Shown: positions 1 through 6,116 of the stretch, piece after piece
How the letters are laid out: the number at the start of each line of letters is the position of its first letter
Numbering within the stretch: position 1 is the stretch's first letter
Origin: Clostridiales bacterium
Lineage (GTDB): Bacteria > Bacillota > Clostridia > Saccharofermentanales > UBA5734
Reading direction: 5' to 3'
Assembly (NCBI GenBank): GCA_003451915.1
Contig: DMJC01000027.1
Location: 1-6,116 of the forward strand
DNA length: 6,116 nucleotides
Notes under the pieces: model-generated
What the model saw: the letters and a program-made list of their open reading frames with translations, nothing else
Databases searched by the model: none
Told to the model about the DNA's origin: nothing
Position numbers and translations under genes: made by a program

Positions 1-1653
1 CACCCAGAAACCCTGCAGCTTTTCTGCGCCTGATTTGTCGTCCATATCCGTAAGTGACAGGGACTCGGAATAGTATTCAGGTGTCACAAGATCTTTGATG
101 ATGGTGCTTTTCCCGATGCCCTGTTCACCGTCAAGCACTGGCACACAATCGAACTTGGTGCCTGGGCGGTATATGCGGGCTACTGCAGCCGCGAAGGTTT
201 TCCGAGTCACGGCTTGGACATAAGGTGTATCATCGGCCTGGAGATACTTGATGAAAAGATCAGCTACACGCGACTCGCCATCCCATGCAGGTAATGCATC
301 AAGGTAGTCCCGAATTGGATGGAAGTGACGGTCATCAGCTATCTTTGTGAAGGCGACATCATGATTACGGCTTGAAAAGGGTAAATAGCGAGCATCAATG
401 AGCGATTTCAATTGTGCTGTGTCAGCGTCCCGCCAATACAGATTACCTTCCGGTCGGTCCCAAGGGAGTGAGCCGGTAATCTGAATGCGGTTGGCCAGTT
501 CGTTGAATGCAAAGCTGGCAAAATCAGGATCGTTGTTTAGAATGAGGTTGAGATTCCAGACACTGTTTTCAAGCAAGCCACTGCGAGGCATATATTGGAG
601 CTGCGTCTGCCAATCGGAAGTGTTATCAAAATCAGCATCTGCACTCCGTTTCCGATCTTCGGCAATCTGTAACTTGACCTTATCAAGCCCCATGACGAAC
701 TCACACATCTGTAGATACGATTTTTTCTCGTCGTCATTCGAAAACTTATGGATACGAACAATATCGAAAGCATTGCACAGTCTCAGATATGCAGGATCTT
801 TAGCGTGATGGCTATAAACGAATTTACCATCTTCTTTGATCTCAACGCCGGCCATACTGCTTGATTCAATAAGATGGTATCTGTCTCCGCTGGTTGTATG
901 TTCGTATACGTGTGATAAAAACTCGTCCATAGCAAGGCTGATGGGGTAGTACACTCTGTTGAAAAGACCAACCACACCTTCTTTTTCAAGCGGATCCTGA
1001 ACCTTTTGGAAATGAACTGTATTTGCCTTGCTCTCCCTTGATGAAGTTGGAAGTCTTGTCGGATCCTTCCATTCGGGATGGACACTTAAAACATCATCCG
1101 GGTTAAGCCAGCCTTTATCCACTTCCTTAAAAATAAAGACGCCGTTTGCAGGTGTACTTGGCCAGTACATCAGCTGATTTGGCTGATAAGAGCATTCGTC
1201 AAAATAGTCGATGCCGAGCATTTCGGCAAGATACCTTGATACTGCGACAAACTCCTCTGGTGTCACGTCTCTTGTCAGAGGGAAAACAACGCGAACCCTC
1301 GGATTGTCTGGTGTATGGCTATGGGTCGAATAAAGCACCGACGTATACGGCGTTGAAGATTCATAGTTATCCAGAAAATCGGTATTAATTCGATCTCCAT
1401 CAAGTGCAATCATTGACCGTGAACTCACTGTATCGATTTTTCTTCTGCCACCCTGCAGGACACCGGCCACAAAACCTCCATGGTCTTTTGCGGAATCTTT
1501 CTGTGATTTTGAGAAATGAGCATATTCCTCAGCCGACTCAGGTGTTCTGATCGTGACCTTTAGACGTTCCTTGAGATCATGGAAAGATGTGGTTTTATTT
1601 GTCCATGTTTTAGCATGGCGGTTACTGCCATAGGCTATGGAAAGATCACGCAT
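1..1653 (-). CDS. VapE-type phage primase-helicase, N-terminal 551 residues (runs off window edge)
   Basis: Probable bifunctional replication protein: an archaeo-eukaryotic-type primase/polymerase domain followed by a VapE (virulence-associated E) P-loop ATPase that would unwind DNA at the fork or origin. The frame stays open from ATG at 1653 to base 1, giving 551 residues; the 3' end lies outside the window. The N-terminal part shows KDHGGFVAG (57-65), an acidic ALDGD strand (83-87), STHSHTPDNPRVR (109-121) and LMYWPST (161-167), the pattern of the primase-like half in clostridial phage proteins of this type. The ATPase part has Walker A LDGEQGIGKST (507-517, Lys515); Walker B and later motifs are not in the window. 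The start is supported by AGGAGGTG at 1668-1661, 7 bases upstream, and overlaps the preceding ParB gene by 8 bases, implying translational coupling. Family assignment is confident; the primase activity is inferred from motif layout. Confidence 0.9.
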   Translation of the reverse strand, partial: MRDLSIAYGSNRHAKTWTNKTTSFHDLKERLKVTIRTPESAEEYAHFSKSQKDSAKDHGGFVAGVLQGGRRKIDTVSSRSMIALDGDRINTDFLDNYESSTPYTSVLYSTHSHTPDNPRVRVVFPLTRDVTPEEFVAVSRYLAEMLGIDYFDECSYQPNQLMYWPSTPANGVFIFKEVDKGWLNPDDVLSVHPEWKDPTRLPTSSRESKANTVHFQKVQDPLEKEGVVGLFNRVYYPISLAMDEFLSHVYEHTTSGDRYHLIESSSMAGVEIKEDGKFVYSHHAKDPAYLRLCNAFDIVRIHKFSNDDEKKSYLQMCEFVMGLDKVKLQIAEDRKRSADADFDNTSDWQTQLQYMPRSGLLENSVWNLNLILNNDPDFASFAFNELANRIQITGSLPWDRPEGNLYWRDADTAQLKSLIDARYLPFSSRNHDVAFTKIADDRHFHPIRDYLDALPAWDGESRVADLFIKYLQADDTPYVQAVTRKTFAAAVARIYRPGTKFDCVPVLDGEQGIGKSTIIKDLVTPEYYSESLSLTDMDDKSGAEKLQGFWV

Positions 1654-2578
1654 GGCTGACCACCTCCTCTGTCGAGTTTGCTTTCTCTGTTTCCAACACT
1701 AAAATCCTGGCTTGTGCTTCCGCAAGGGCGGCTTCCAGTTCCAGGACACGTTTTTTCAGGTTTTCGATGATGCTGTCCCGGTGGAAGATCTCGTTGTGCT
1801 GCCGGTACTTGAGCCCATCAAGCTCCCGTTCGGCACAGATCGCACGATCCAGATCAGACACCGGCTTTGCATTTCGCTCCGGAGAGACGCTAACAGCAGG
1901 GGATGCAGCAGTTGGCCGCAGCTGTTCTACTGGAATATCCACATCTTTCGGCTTTGCGTCCTTTCTGGCAGCTCGCAGATCATCATATGTGGCATTGATG
2001 GAACGCTCACCACGATCCAGTGCTTCGACAATCTCTGGCGGAGCATGCTCAGCAATATAGTTGGCGCGATAATACTGTCTGCCGCTCATGCCTATCTTTT
2101 CGCCGATAATATCCCGTGCCTGGGGTTTTCGCTCATAGCTTTGAGGACGGCCGTCCTCAAAGCTATTGTGCTGAGGTCGGCTTTTACCGGCTCTTGTACC
2201 ACCGAGGATCTGCCCCTCCTGTTTGCGTTCCTGTGCTTTTTGTCTCTCGATTTCCGCGATCAGGCGCGCATAATCCATCTTCTCTGAGTAAGTAAATGTT
2301 TCACGCTGCATATTTTCGCTGTACTCGATATTAAGAACAGCTTCAGCGTCTTTCGGCTGTGCCACAGACGATTCGATTTGGCTCCAACCCAGCAACTGCG
2401 CAGCGCGTAGTCTGCGCAGCCCGGCAAGTAGCTGATATCTAGCACCGCCATCCACTTCCATGACGGTGATCGGATTGATCAAGCCGTTTTTCTTGATGTC
2501 AGCAGCCAGTTCATCAACCTTAGTCGTTTGCTTGCGTATGCGTTCAGCAACCTTGATTTTTTCGATCTCGATTAGCAT
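1646..2578 (-). CDS. ParB/RepB/Spo0J-family DNA-binding protein with HTH and C-terminal coiled coil
   Basis: 310 residues with standard ParB architecture. The N-terminal ParB domain has NGLINPITV (31-39), LAGLRRLRAAQLLGW (51-65) and ENMQRE (88-93), equivalent to the GERR and ENxQR CTP-binding boxes of chromosomal ParB. A charged, Gly-rich linker (about 112-153) leads to a helix-turn-helix region, RDIIGEKIGMSGRQYYRANYI (starts at 155), then a helical segment (180-206), a Pro-rich hinge (210-238) and a Leu/Glu-rich coiled coil (about 262-300), probably for dimerisation. ParB proteins bind palindromic sites and act in partition or as regulators; here, between replication genes, an origin-related or regulatory role is equally possible. 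The GERR glutamate position is Leu54. GGAGG (2590-2586) lies 7 bases before the ATG, inside the end of the upstream gene. The linker coding region contains a perfect 32-bp palindrome. Family assignment is firm; cellular role is inferred. Confidence 0.93.
   Translation of the reverse strand: MLIEIEKIKVAERIRKQTTKVDELAADIKKNGLINPITVMEVDGGARYQLLAGLRRLRAAQLLGWSQIESSVAQPKDAEAVLNIEYSENMQRETFTYSEKMDYARLIAEIERQKAQERKQEGQILGGTRAGKSRPQHNSFEDGRPQSYERKPQARDIIGEKIGMSGRQYYRANYIAEHAPPEIVEALDRGERSINATYDDLRAARKDAKPKDVDIPVEQLRPTAASPAVSVSPERNAKPVSDLDRAICAERELDGLKYRQHNEIFHRDSIIENLKKRVLELEAALAEAQARILVLETEKANSTEEVVSHA
2135..2166. repeat. Perfect 32-bp palindrome inside the ParB gene
   Basis: Each strand reads ATAGCTTTGAGGACGG followed at once by its exact reverse complement, with no spacer and no mismatch; symmetry breaks at 2134/2167 (c opposite t). 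It spans codons 138-148 of the HTH-containing ParB protein, in the linker between the ParB domain and the HTH. Under equal base frequencies about 1e-6 such palindromes would be expected in a window this size. It could be a binding site for a dimeric protein (perhaps the ParB it lies in), an mRNA hairpin of up to 14 bp with a 4-base loop, or an inserted palindromic element kept in frame. The sequence alone does not decide. Confidence 0.95.
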
Positions 2579-2580
2579 AG

Positions 2581-3363
2581 TCAGTCCTCCATCACCAAAC
2601 GCTTCTTGCTGTTGGCAGACAACCCCTTGTTGTAATGCCGGACAAGCACACGGCAGAACGCTCGGCGCATGGCTGGGTCCGACGAGGTCCGATTGGAATG
2701 GCTGCTTTCAGCAAGGTAGTCCTGCCAGATCTCCGAAATATTCTTAAACCTCATGCGTTCGGTAAAGTATGCTGCACCAAAGCGATGGACAAATTCCGCG
2801 GTACCGACCAAAAACTCGCGACGCGTAACGTTGTTAATGCCTTCCCACGTGTCGCGCAGCAGTTTGAATGTCATATCCAGCGTTTCATAACCATATACCG
2901 TACAAATCGTCATCAAGGCGTAGATGGCTGAAATATTGTTGTAGCTCTTATTGGACATACCCACCACAAAGCCATTGGCGCGGGTAATCTTGTCAATTTG
3001 GACACAAAGCTCATCGCCTGATTCCAAGCCTGCCTTGAAAAGGTTATATCGGGTCAACGGGCGCATATTTTCATTTTGAGTGCGGAAATACTCAGCCTCG
3101 TCCGGGTAGGTAAGTCCTTGAAGGACGATGCACATGACATGTGTATAACCGAGCTTTCTTAGAGCAGCCGTTCGGTGTGCACCATCAAGCAGGTGATACT
3201 GGCCGCAGCGCTCACTGACAATAGGCAGGCCAAGCTTCGCTTCATCGAAAGAGGATGCAATTTTCTCGACTTGAGCGGTATTGGTTGGTCGCTGATAACC
3301 ACCTACGAGAAGCTCTCCTACAGGCAGCAGCTTAATGGTTTGGCTGGTCATTTTGTTGTTCAT
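2581..3363 (-). CDS. ParB-fold (ParB/Srx nuclease-like domain) protein without a visible HTH
   Basis: 260 residues from the chosen start. The N-terminal domain resembles the ParB N-terminal fold: LLPVGELLVGGYQRP (12-26), LGLPIVSER (44-52) and LLDGAHRTAALRKLGY (58-73). The last corresponds to the ParB G-x-R/H-R-x-x-A box, and YQRP is common in phage ParB-like proteins. Residues 104-260 are probably helical and Lys/Arg-rich near the end; I recognise no HTH or other known domain. An in-frame ATG at 3387 would add eight residues, but it has no ribosome binding site. The ATG at 3363 has GGAGG at 3375-3371 with 7-base spacing, so I start there. The gene follows the DUF7768-type gene by 24 bases and ends 2 bases before the second ParB gene, whose ribosome binding site lies in its last codons. 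It could be a nuclease-like or nucleotide-binding regulator; function unknown. Confidence 0.87.
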   Translation of the reverse strand: MNNKMTSQTIKLLPVGELLVGGYQRPTNTAQVEKIASSFDEAKLGLPIVSERCGQYHLLDGAHRTAALRKLGYTHVMCIVLQGLTYPDEAEYFRTQNENMRPLTRYNLFKAGLESGDELCVQIDKITRANGFVVGMSNKSYNNISAIYALMTICTVYGYETLDMTFKLLRDTWEGINNVTRREFLVGTAEFVHRFGAAYFTERMRFKNISEIWQDYLAESSHSNRTSSDPAMRRAFCRVLVRHYNKGLSANSKKRLVMED

Positions 3364-3375
3364 GGGTGATCCTCC
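3364..3375 (-). promoter_or_regulatory. Shine-Dalgarno deciding the start of the HTH-less ParB-fold gene
   Basis: On the minus strand GGAGG (3375-3371) is followed by seven bases (ATCACCC) and ATG at 3363. The alternative ATG at 3387 directly follows the previous gene's TAA and has no purine-rich site at suitable distance. The shorter start is therefore preferred. Confidence 0.85.
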
Positions 3376-3387
3376 ATTTTCATACAT

Positions 3388-3768
3388 TTATTCGGTAATT
3401 TCCGTACATGCTTCGGTGAACCAGCGCACAGGCTTGTTCAACCGTTTCGCTTCAATCAACTCACGTTCCATACCGGCGGTAATCCGGCTGCCAAAAACCC
3501 ATAGTTCGTCGCACCGATCGAGCCAACAAAGCCCCAAATGCAGTCCCAGCTCACGATCGCACGGGTCATGTTCGTCTAGCGCTTGTGGATAGAGCAGATG
3601 AGGGGCAAATGGAGCAAAACCGTTTGAAATGGCAAAACGCATATATCTGATCGCTTTGTGCGTGTTATTACCGATGTCGCCTGCAAACGGCGAGCAGATA
3701 AACACGCTCCTTCGGTTTGCCTTTGGTACCAGATACTGAGGCCGATAATAATCAGTGTGGTGTTTCAT
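3388..3768 (-). CDS. Nucleoside deoxyribosyltransferase-like protein (DUF4406/DUF7768 type)
   Basis: 126-residue protein with the compact Rossmann-like fold pattern of small phage proteins related to nucleoside 2-deoxyribosyltransferases. Visible signatures are SVFICSPFAGD (21-31), the N-terminal strand and nucleotide-binding loop; NGFAPFAPHLLYPQ (49-62); GLHLGLCWLDRCDELWVFG (75-93); and GMERELIEAKRLNKPVRWF (99-117), where the Glu of the GMExE-like segment is a candidate active-site residue. A role in nucleotide or modified-base metabolism, or in sensing a nucleotide, fits the family, but its activity is unproven here. AGGAG (3779-3775) lies 6 bases before the ATG and the gene ends in TAA. 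It is the first gene after the 183-base gap and heads the compact group ending in the primase-helicase. Confident as to family, uncertain as to reaction. Confidence 0.88.
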   Translation of the reverse strand: MKHHTDYYRPQYLVPKANRRSVFICSPFAGDIGNNTHKAIRYMRFAISNGFAPFAPHLLYPQALDEHDPCDRELGLHLGLCWLDRCDELWVFGSRITAGMERELIEAKRLNKPVRWFTEACTEITE

Positions 3769-3951
3769 GAAGATCTCCTATAAATTTTGGTTTATGTTTA
3801 GGATGGCTTGCCATTTGAGTAACAAACCATCAAAACGGTGGAAAGGACTGATCCGAGTATTTAGCGTTGCTACCCCCAGATCTGGGGGTAATGTCGTAAT
3901 GAAGGTCGACTACTAATCACAGGACAGAAACTGCATGCTTGAGTACCGACA
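3769..3951. other. 183-base intergenic gap between polymerase and DUF7768-type gene
   Basis: The only real gap in the cluster. It holds a perfect 20-bp palindrome (3871-3890), a smaller inverted repeat ATGGCttGCCAT (3803-3814) and the ribosome binding site of the next gene. On the minus strand TTGTTA and TAAACA, 19 bases apart, are at best a weak promoter match. I see no T-run after either inverted repeat, so no standard intrinsic terminator. No credible coding sequence: short frames on both strands lack ribosome binding sites or start codons. It may be an operator, promoter, origin or protein-binding region separating the polymerase from the downstream genes. Confidence 0.6.
3871..3890. repeat. 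Perfect 20-bp palindrome in the intergenic gap
   Basis: TACCCCCAGATCTGGGGGTA is its own reverse complement, centred between 3880 and 3881, and lies about 100 bases upstream of the DUF7768-type gene. About 0.006 such palindromes are expected by chance in a window of this length at equal base frequencies. A stem of 7-8 bp with a short AGAT/AGATCT loop is possible, but the following minus-strand sequence (TAGCAACGC) is not T-rich, which argues against an intrinsic terminator. An operator or partition-type binding site for a dimeric protein is plausible; two ParB-like proteins are encoded just downstream. Confidence 0.9.
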
Positions 3952-5907
3952 TCAGTCTTTTCGATAAAATTCCGTTTCATATCCATCCGCTTGTAGCAAA
4001 AGTCCATCCGCCCAGGGCGGAGTTTGCCCCATCTGCTGACAAACAGATTCGGCTGTTAGTTGGTTATTGGCTTCAACAACAATCTCGTCATGGACATGCA
4101 TGACAATTGGAAGGTTCCGGAGGGATTGCATAGCATGGCAGAGGATATCGCGACTTGTAGCCTGGATGATGTTTTCGACGAATTTGGGGCCATAGCTCTC
4201 AAGTCGTTCCCATTTTTTAGTCGCACCGATGCCTTCATAAGTCACGCAATCTGATCCGAACTGATTCAAGCCGATCTTTGGCTTTATATAAGTTAGCCGC
4301 CGGCCTGATGGCAATGTGATGAACAGCATTCCGCTCTGGTACGAGAATTGGATGCCATGCGTTACCTCGGTTGTACGGTTTTTCACTGCTGACATTGCTG
4401 CACGGTCGACATCCCACCAAAGCCGCACAATCTTTGGATTGGATGATCGCCAAGCTGTAACCAGTGGCTGGAGTTCCTCCTCGGCTAGTCCCATGTCCAG
4501 AGCGCCCATTGCTTTGAGCGCACCGACCGAACCGCCGTAACCAAGAGCCAGTTCAGCGATCTTACCTTTTTGCCGTAAATGACCGTTCACACCGTGCTTC
4601 TCAACTGGCACCCGGAACATCTGTGAAGCCGAAGCGCAGTAAATATCACCGCCGGTCGCGAAGACCCCCTGCCGCCACGATTCTCCAGCCAGCCAAGCAA
4701 TAACCCTTGCTTCGATTGCTGAAAAATCAGCAACGATGAAACGACAACCGGGTTTTGGTATAAAAGCGGTGCGGATCAGCTCGGACAGTACTTCGGGAAC
4801 AGAGTCATACAACAATTCCAACGCGGCATAATTACCGGCCTGCAGCAGAGCCCGTGCCTGCTTCAAATCAGGCATGTGATTTTGCGGCAAGTTCTGCAGT
4901 TGAATGAGTCGACCTGAAAACCGGCCAGTACGATTTGCCCCATAGAACTGGAACATCCCGCGAGCGCGACCGTCAGAGCAGATGACATTTTCCATGGCCT
5001 GATATTTTTTAACCGATGACTTGGCCAGTTGCAGGCGAAGCGATAGTACCTGGCCGAGTGGATCCGGCGCAGTCTTTAGAAGATCAGACACAGCTTCCTT
5101 GCCAAGGGTATCAGTCTCCAGACCATTTTCAGAAAGCCATTGCTTCATCTGAGCAACAGAATTGGGATTATCCAATTCTGTCAACTCCTGCATCAGCTTG
5201 ATCAGTTCAGCACGTGATTGTCGATCTGCTTCGATGGCCTGCGTCACAACATCCCTATCCAGAGCAACACCACGATCGTTGATTTCCTGATCGAGATGGT
5301 ATTCGGCCCATAAGCTGTCAGGGACCGGGAATTTAGTCAACTTGTCTTGAATAGATAACTCGACCTCCACATCTCGCTGGTTGTATGTCTTGAACGCAGT
5401 CCATTTTTCAGGAGCGTGGCTTGGTAGATTACGTGTGCGGCCATCATTAACATTGGTGGGATTGCACGGCCGGCAGAAAAAGCGGATTAGGTCCTTGCCT
5501 TCGGTTAACTTCTGCTTTTGTAGACCGAGTACAGCGCCAACACCTTCAAGTGACAGCGGCAAACCCATATAGGCAGACCAGATCATCGCACAATGCCATG
5601 ATTGCGGATCCAGATAATGTCCTGTCGGCAACCCCAGCCAACGAGACAGGCAGATTCGTTCAAACTGTGCGTTGAACGCCCACTTGATAATGCCCGGATC
5701 GGAAAGCGCATGGACTATCTCATCAGGCACTCGTTCACCGCTGGCCAGGTCTATGACACGAGATGTACCGCCGTTAACGCTGTAACCAAACAGCAGGATT
5801 TCAAAATCAGGGGCTTCAACATACTTGTAGACGCCACATTGAGCCAGATCGGCAGAAGAGTAGGTTTCCAGATCACATGAGATCGTTTCGATGACAGACA
5901 TGATCAT
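3952..5907 (-). CDS. Phage-type family A DNA polymerase with DEDDy 3'-5' exonuclease domain
   Basis: 651 residues, near full length for phage family A polymerases, which lack the 5'-3' exonuclease of bacterial Pol I. Proofreading domain: ExoI CDLETYS (Asp12, Glu14), ExoII AFNAQFE (77-83), in which Glu83 stands where Asp is usual, and ExoIII YNQRD (Tyr175, Asp179). Polymerase domain: NRTGRFSGRLIQLQNLP (325-341); motif A VADFSAIEARVIAWLAGE (392-409; metal-binding Asp394, with Glu399); motif B RQKGKIAELALGYGG (445-459), a phage-like variant in which LGYGG replaces the FGxxYG of Pol I; motif C MHVHDEIV (603-610; catalytic Asp607, Glu608). It should replicate the element's DNA together with the VapE-type protein downstream. 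A GGCGGGG stretch is 4 bases from ATG 5907 and 10 bases from the in-frame ATG at 5901, so either start is possible. The first overlaps the upstream reading frame as ATGA. All 14 Trp codons are TGG and the gene ends in TGA. Confidence 0.96.
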   Translation of the reverse strand: MIMSVIETISCDLETYSSADLAQCGVYKYVEAPDFEILLFGYSVNGGTSRVIDLASGERVPDEIVHALSDPGIIKWAFNAQFERICLSRWLGLPTGHYLDPQSWHCAMIWSAYMGLPLSLEGVGAVLGLQKQKLTEGKDLIRFFCRPCNPTNVNDGRTRNLPSHAPEKWTAFKTYNQRDVEVELSIQDKLTKFPVPDSLWAEYHLDQEINDRGVALDRDVVTQAIEADRQSRAELIKLMQELTELDNPNSVAQMKQWLSENGLETDTLGKEAVSDLLKTAPDPLGQVLSLRLQLAKSSVKKYQAMENVICSDGRARGMFQFYGANRTGRFSGRLIQLQNLPQNHMPDLKQARALLQAGNYAALELLYDSVPEVLSELIRTAFIPKPGCRFIVADFSAIEARVIAWLAGESWRQGVFATGGDIYCASASQMFRVPVEKHGVNGHLRQKGKIAELALGYGGSVGALKAMGALDMGLAEEELQPLVTAWRSSNPKIVRLWWDVDRAAMSAVKNRTTEVTHGIQFSYQSGMLFITLPSGRRLTYIKPKIGLNQFGSDCVTYEGIGATKKWERLESYGPKFVENIIQATSRDILCHAMQSLRNLPIVMHVHDEIVVEANNQLTAESVCQQMGQTPPWADGLLLQADGYETEFYRKD

Positions 5908-6107
5908 GACACCCCGCCTGATTTGCGGCTGATGAGGGAATTCCTTGCCATCGGCATTCAGTGAGTTGCAACATCGGGATGAATGACAAGGATCCTGGCT
6001 TTGGACACGTAGGCGAATTTTCCGTTCGTGATTAATATTTGAGTAAGACCAGACTTGGGCAGTCTTGACTTAACCGGGATCCAACCTAAAGATTCGAAAT
6101 TCATCAT
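5904..6107 (-). pseudogene. Small DUF551-like protein interrupted by in-frame TGA at its conserved Trp
   Basis: The frame begins at ATG 6107 (or further upstream, since it stays open to the window edge) and reads GWIPVKSRLPKSG (8-20), then ILITNGKFAYVS, which matches the start of DUF551 proteins (W-I-P/S-V-x-x-R-L-P followed by a short strand and a YV motif). It stops at TGA 5960-5958 after VATH (46-49). The next codons are Met-Pro-Met, so TGA occupies the Trp of the family's usual closing T-H-W-M-P-L motif. Read through, the frame continues to a second TGA (5906-5904) overlapping the polymerase ATG as ATGA, giving 67 residues. The most likely explanation is a TGG-to-TGA nonsense change. A sequencing error, or a functional 49-residue product, are alternatives. 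DUF551 function is unknown. No ribosome binding site is visible in the nine bases left upstream. Confidence 0.62.
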
Positions 6108-6116
6108 GTTTTTATG

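Noticed and set aside
537..1085. Two short minus-strand frames (78 and 100 codons) in the primase-helicase region
   Set aside because: A single frame is open from 1653 to base 1 with clear primase-like and Walker A motifs; these are out-of-frame shadows and do not indicate a frameshift.
1712..2287. 191-codon + strand frame opposite the HTH-containing ParB gene
   Set aside because: It lies entirely antisense to a well-supported ParB gene and shows no family motif; it is a shadow frame.
2396..2419. CTGCGCAG repeated twice, 16 bases apart
   Set aside because: It falls on the codons for the conserved LRRLRAAQ motif of ParB, whose repeated Arg/Leu/Ala codons explain the repetition.
3148..3160. 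Small palindrome CACATG-a-CATGTG in the HTH-less ParB-fold gene
   Set aside because: Six-base arms are expected by chance in 6 kb.
3803..3916. 37-codon + strand frame across the intergenic gap
   Set aside because: No Shine-Dalgarno at a suitable distance, no recognisable motif, antisense to the whole cluster, and partly made of the palindrome.
3812..3949. Minus-strand frame after the polymerase that would read as a longer protein if two TGA codons were read as Trp, starting from an ATG overlapping the polymerase stop
   Set aside because: The actual open frame is 11 codons with no ribosome binding site. About 30 Trp codons elsewhere in the window are all TGG and TGA is the normal stop here, so recoding is not supported.
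4007..4021. Inverted repeat TCCGCCC-a-GGGCGGA near the 3' end of the polymerase gene
   Set aside because: A 7-bp stem within the PPWADG coding segment, with no T-run and about 50 bases before the stop codon; coding constraint and chance are sufficient.

Overview
The window reads as the DNA-replication segment of a phage, prophage or phage-derived element from a Gram-positive (Bacillota, probably clostridial) host. The evidence is the strong GGAGG-type ribosome binding sites, a roughly balanced base composition, and protein families I know mainly from clostridial prophages. Species, and whether the element is free or integrated, cannot be told. No integrase, capsid, tail, lysis, tRNA or rRNA gene is present, and I see no convincing gene on the + strand.

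All genes are on the minus strand, so transcription runs from high to low coordinates. From upstream to downstream they are: a small DUF551-like gene broken by an in-frame TGA (about 6107-5904); a 651-residue family A DNA polymerase with an exonuclease domain (5907-3952); a 183-base gap with a perfect 20-bp palindrome; a 126-residue nucleoside deoxyribosyltransferase-like (DUF4406/DUF7768-type) protein (3768-3388); a ParB-fold protein without a recognisable helix-turn-helix (3363-2581); a ParB/RepB/Spo0J-type protein with helix-turn-helix and coiled coil (2578-1646); and the first 551 residues of a VapE-type primase-helicase (1653 to the window edge). The last four are tightly packed (24-base gap, 2-base gap, 8-base overlap), each with a good Shine-Dalgarno sequence, and look like one translationally coupled transcript.

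Together the polymerase and primase-helicase would supply the core of an element-encoded replisome. The ParB-like proteins could act in origin or partition-site binding or in regulation; which of these is not visible.

The most striking unexplained signal is a perfect 32-bp palindrome inside the helix-turn-helix ParB gene (2135-2166), lying in the linker between its ParB domain and its HTH. A second perfect palindrome (3871-3890) lies in the only sizeable intergenic gap. The third oddity is the TGA in the DUF551-like gene. It falls exactly where the family's conserved Trp-Met-Pro is expected, and reading through it leads to an ATGA overlap with the polymerase start.
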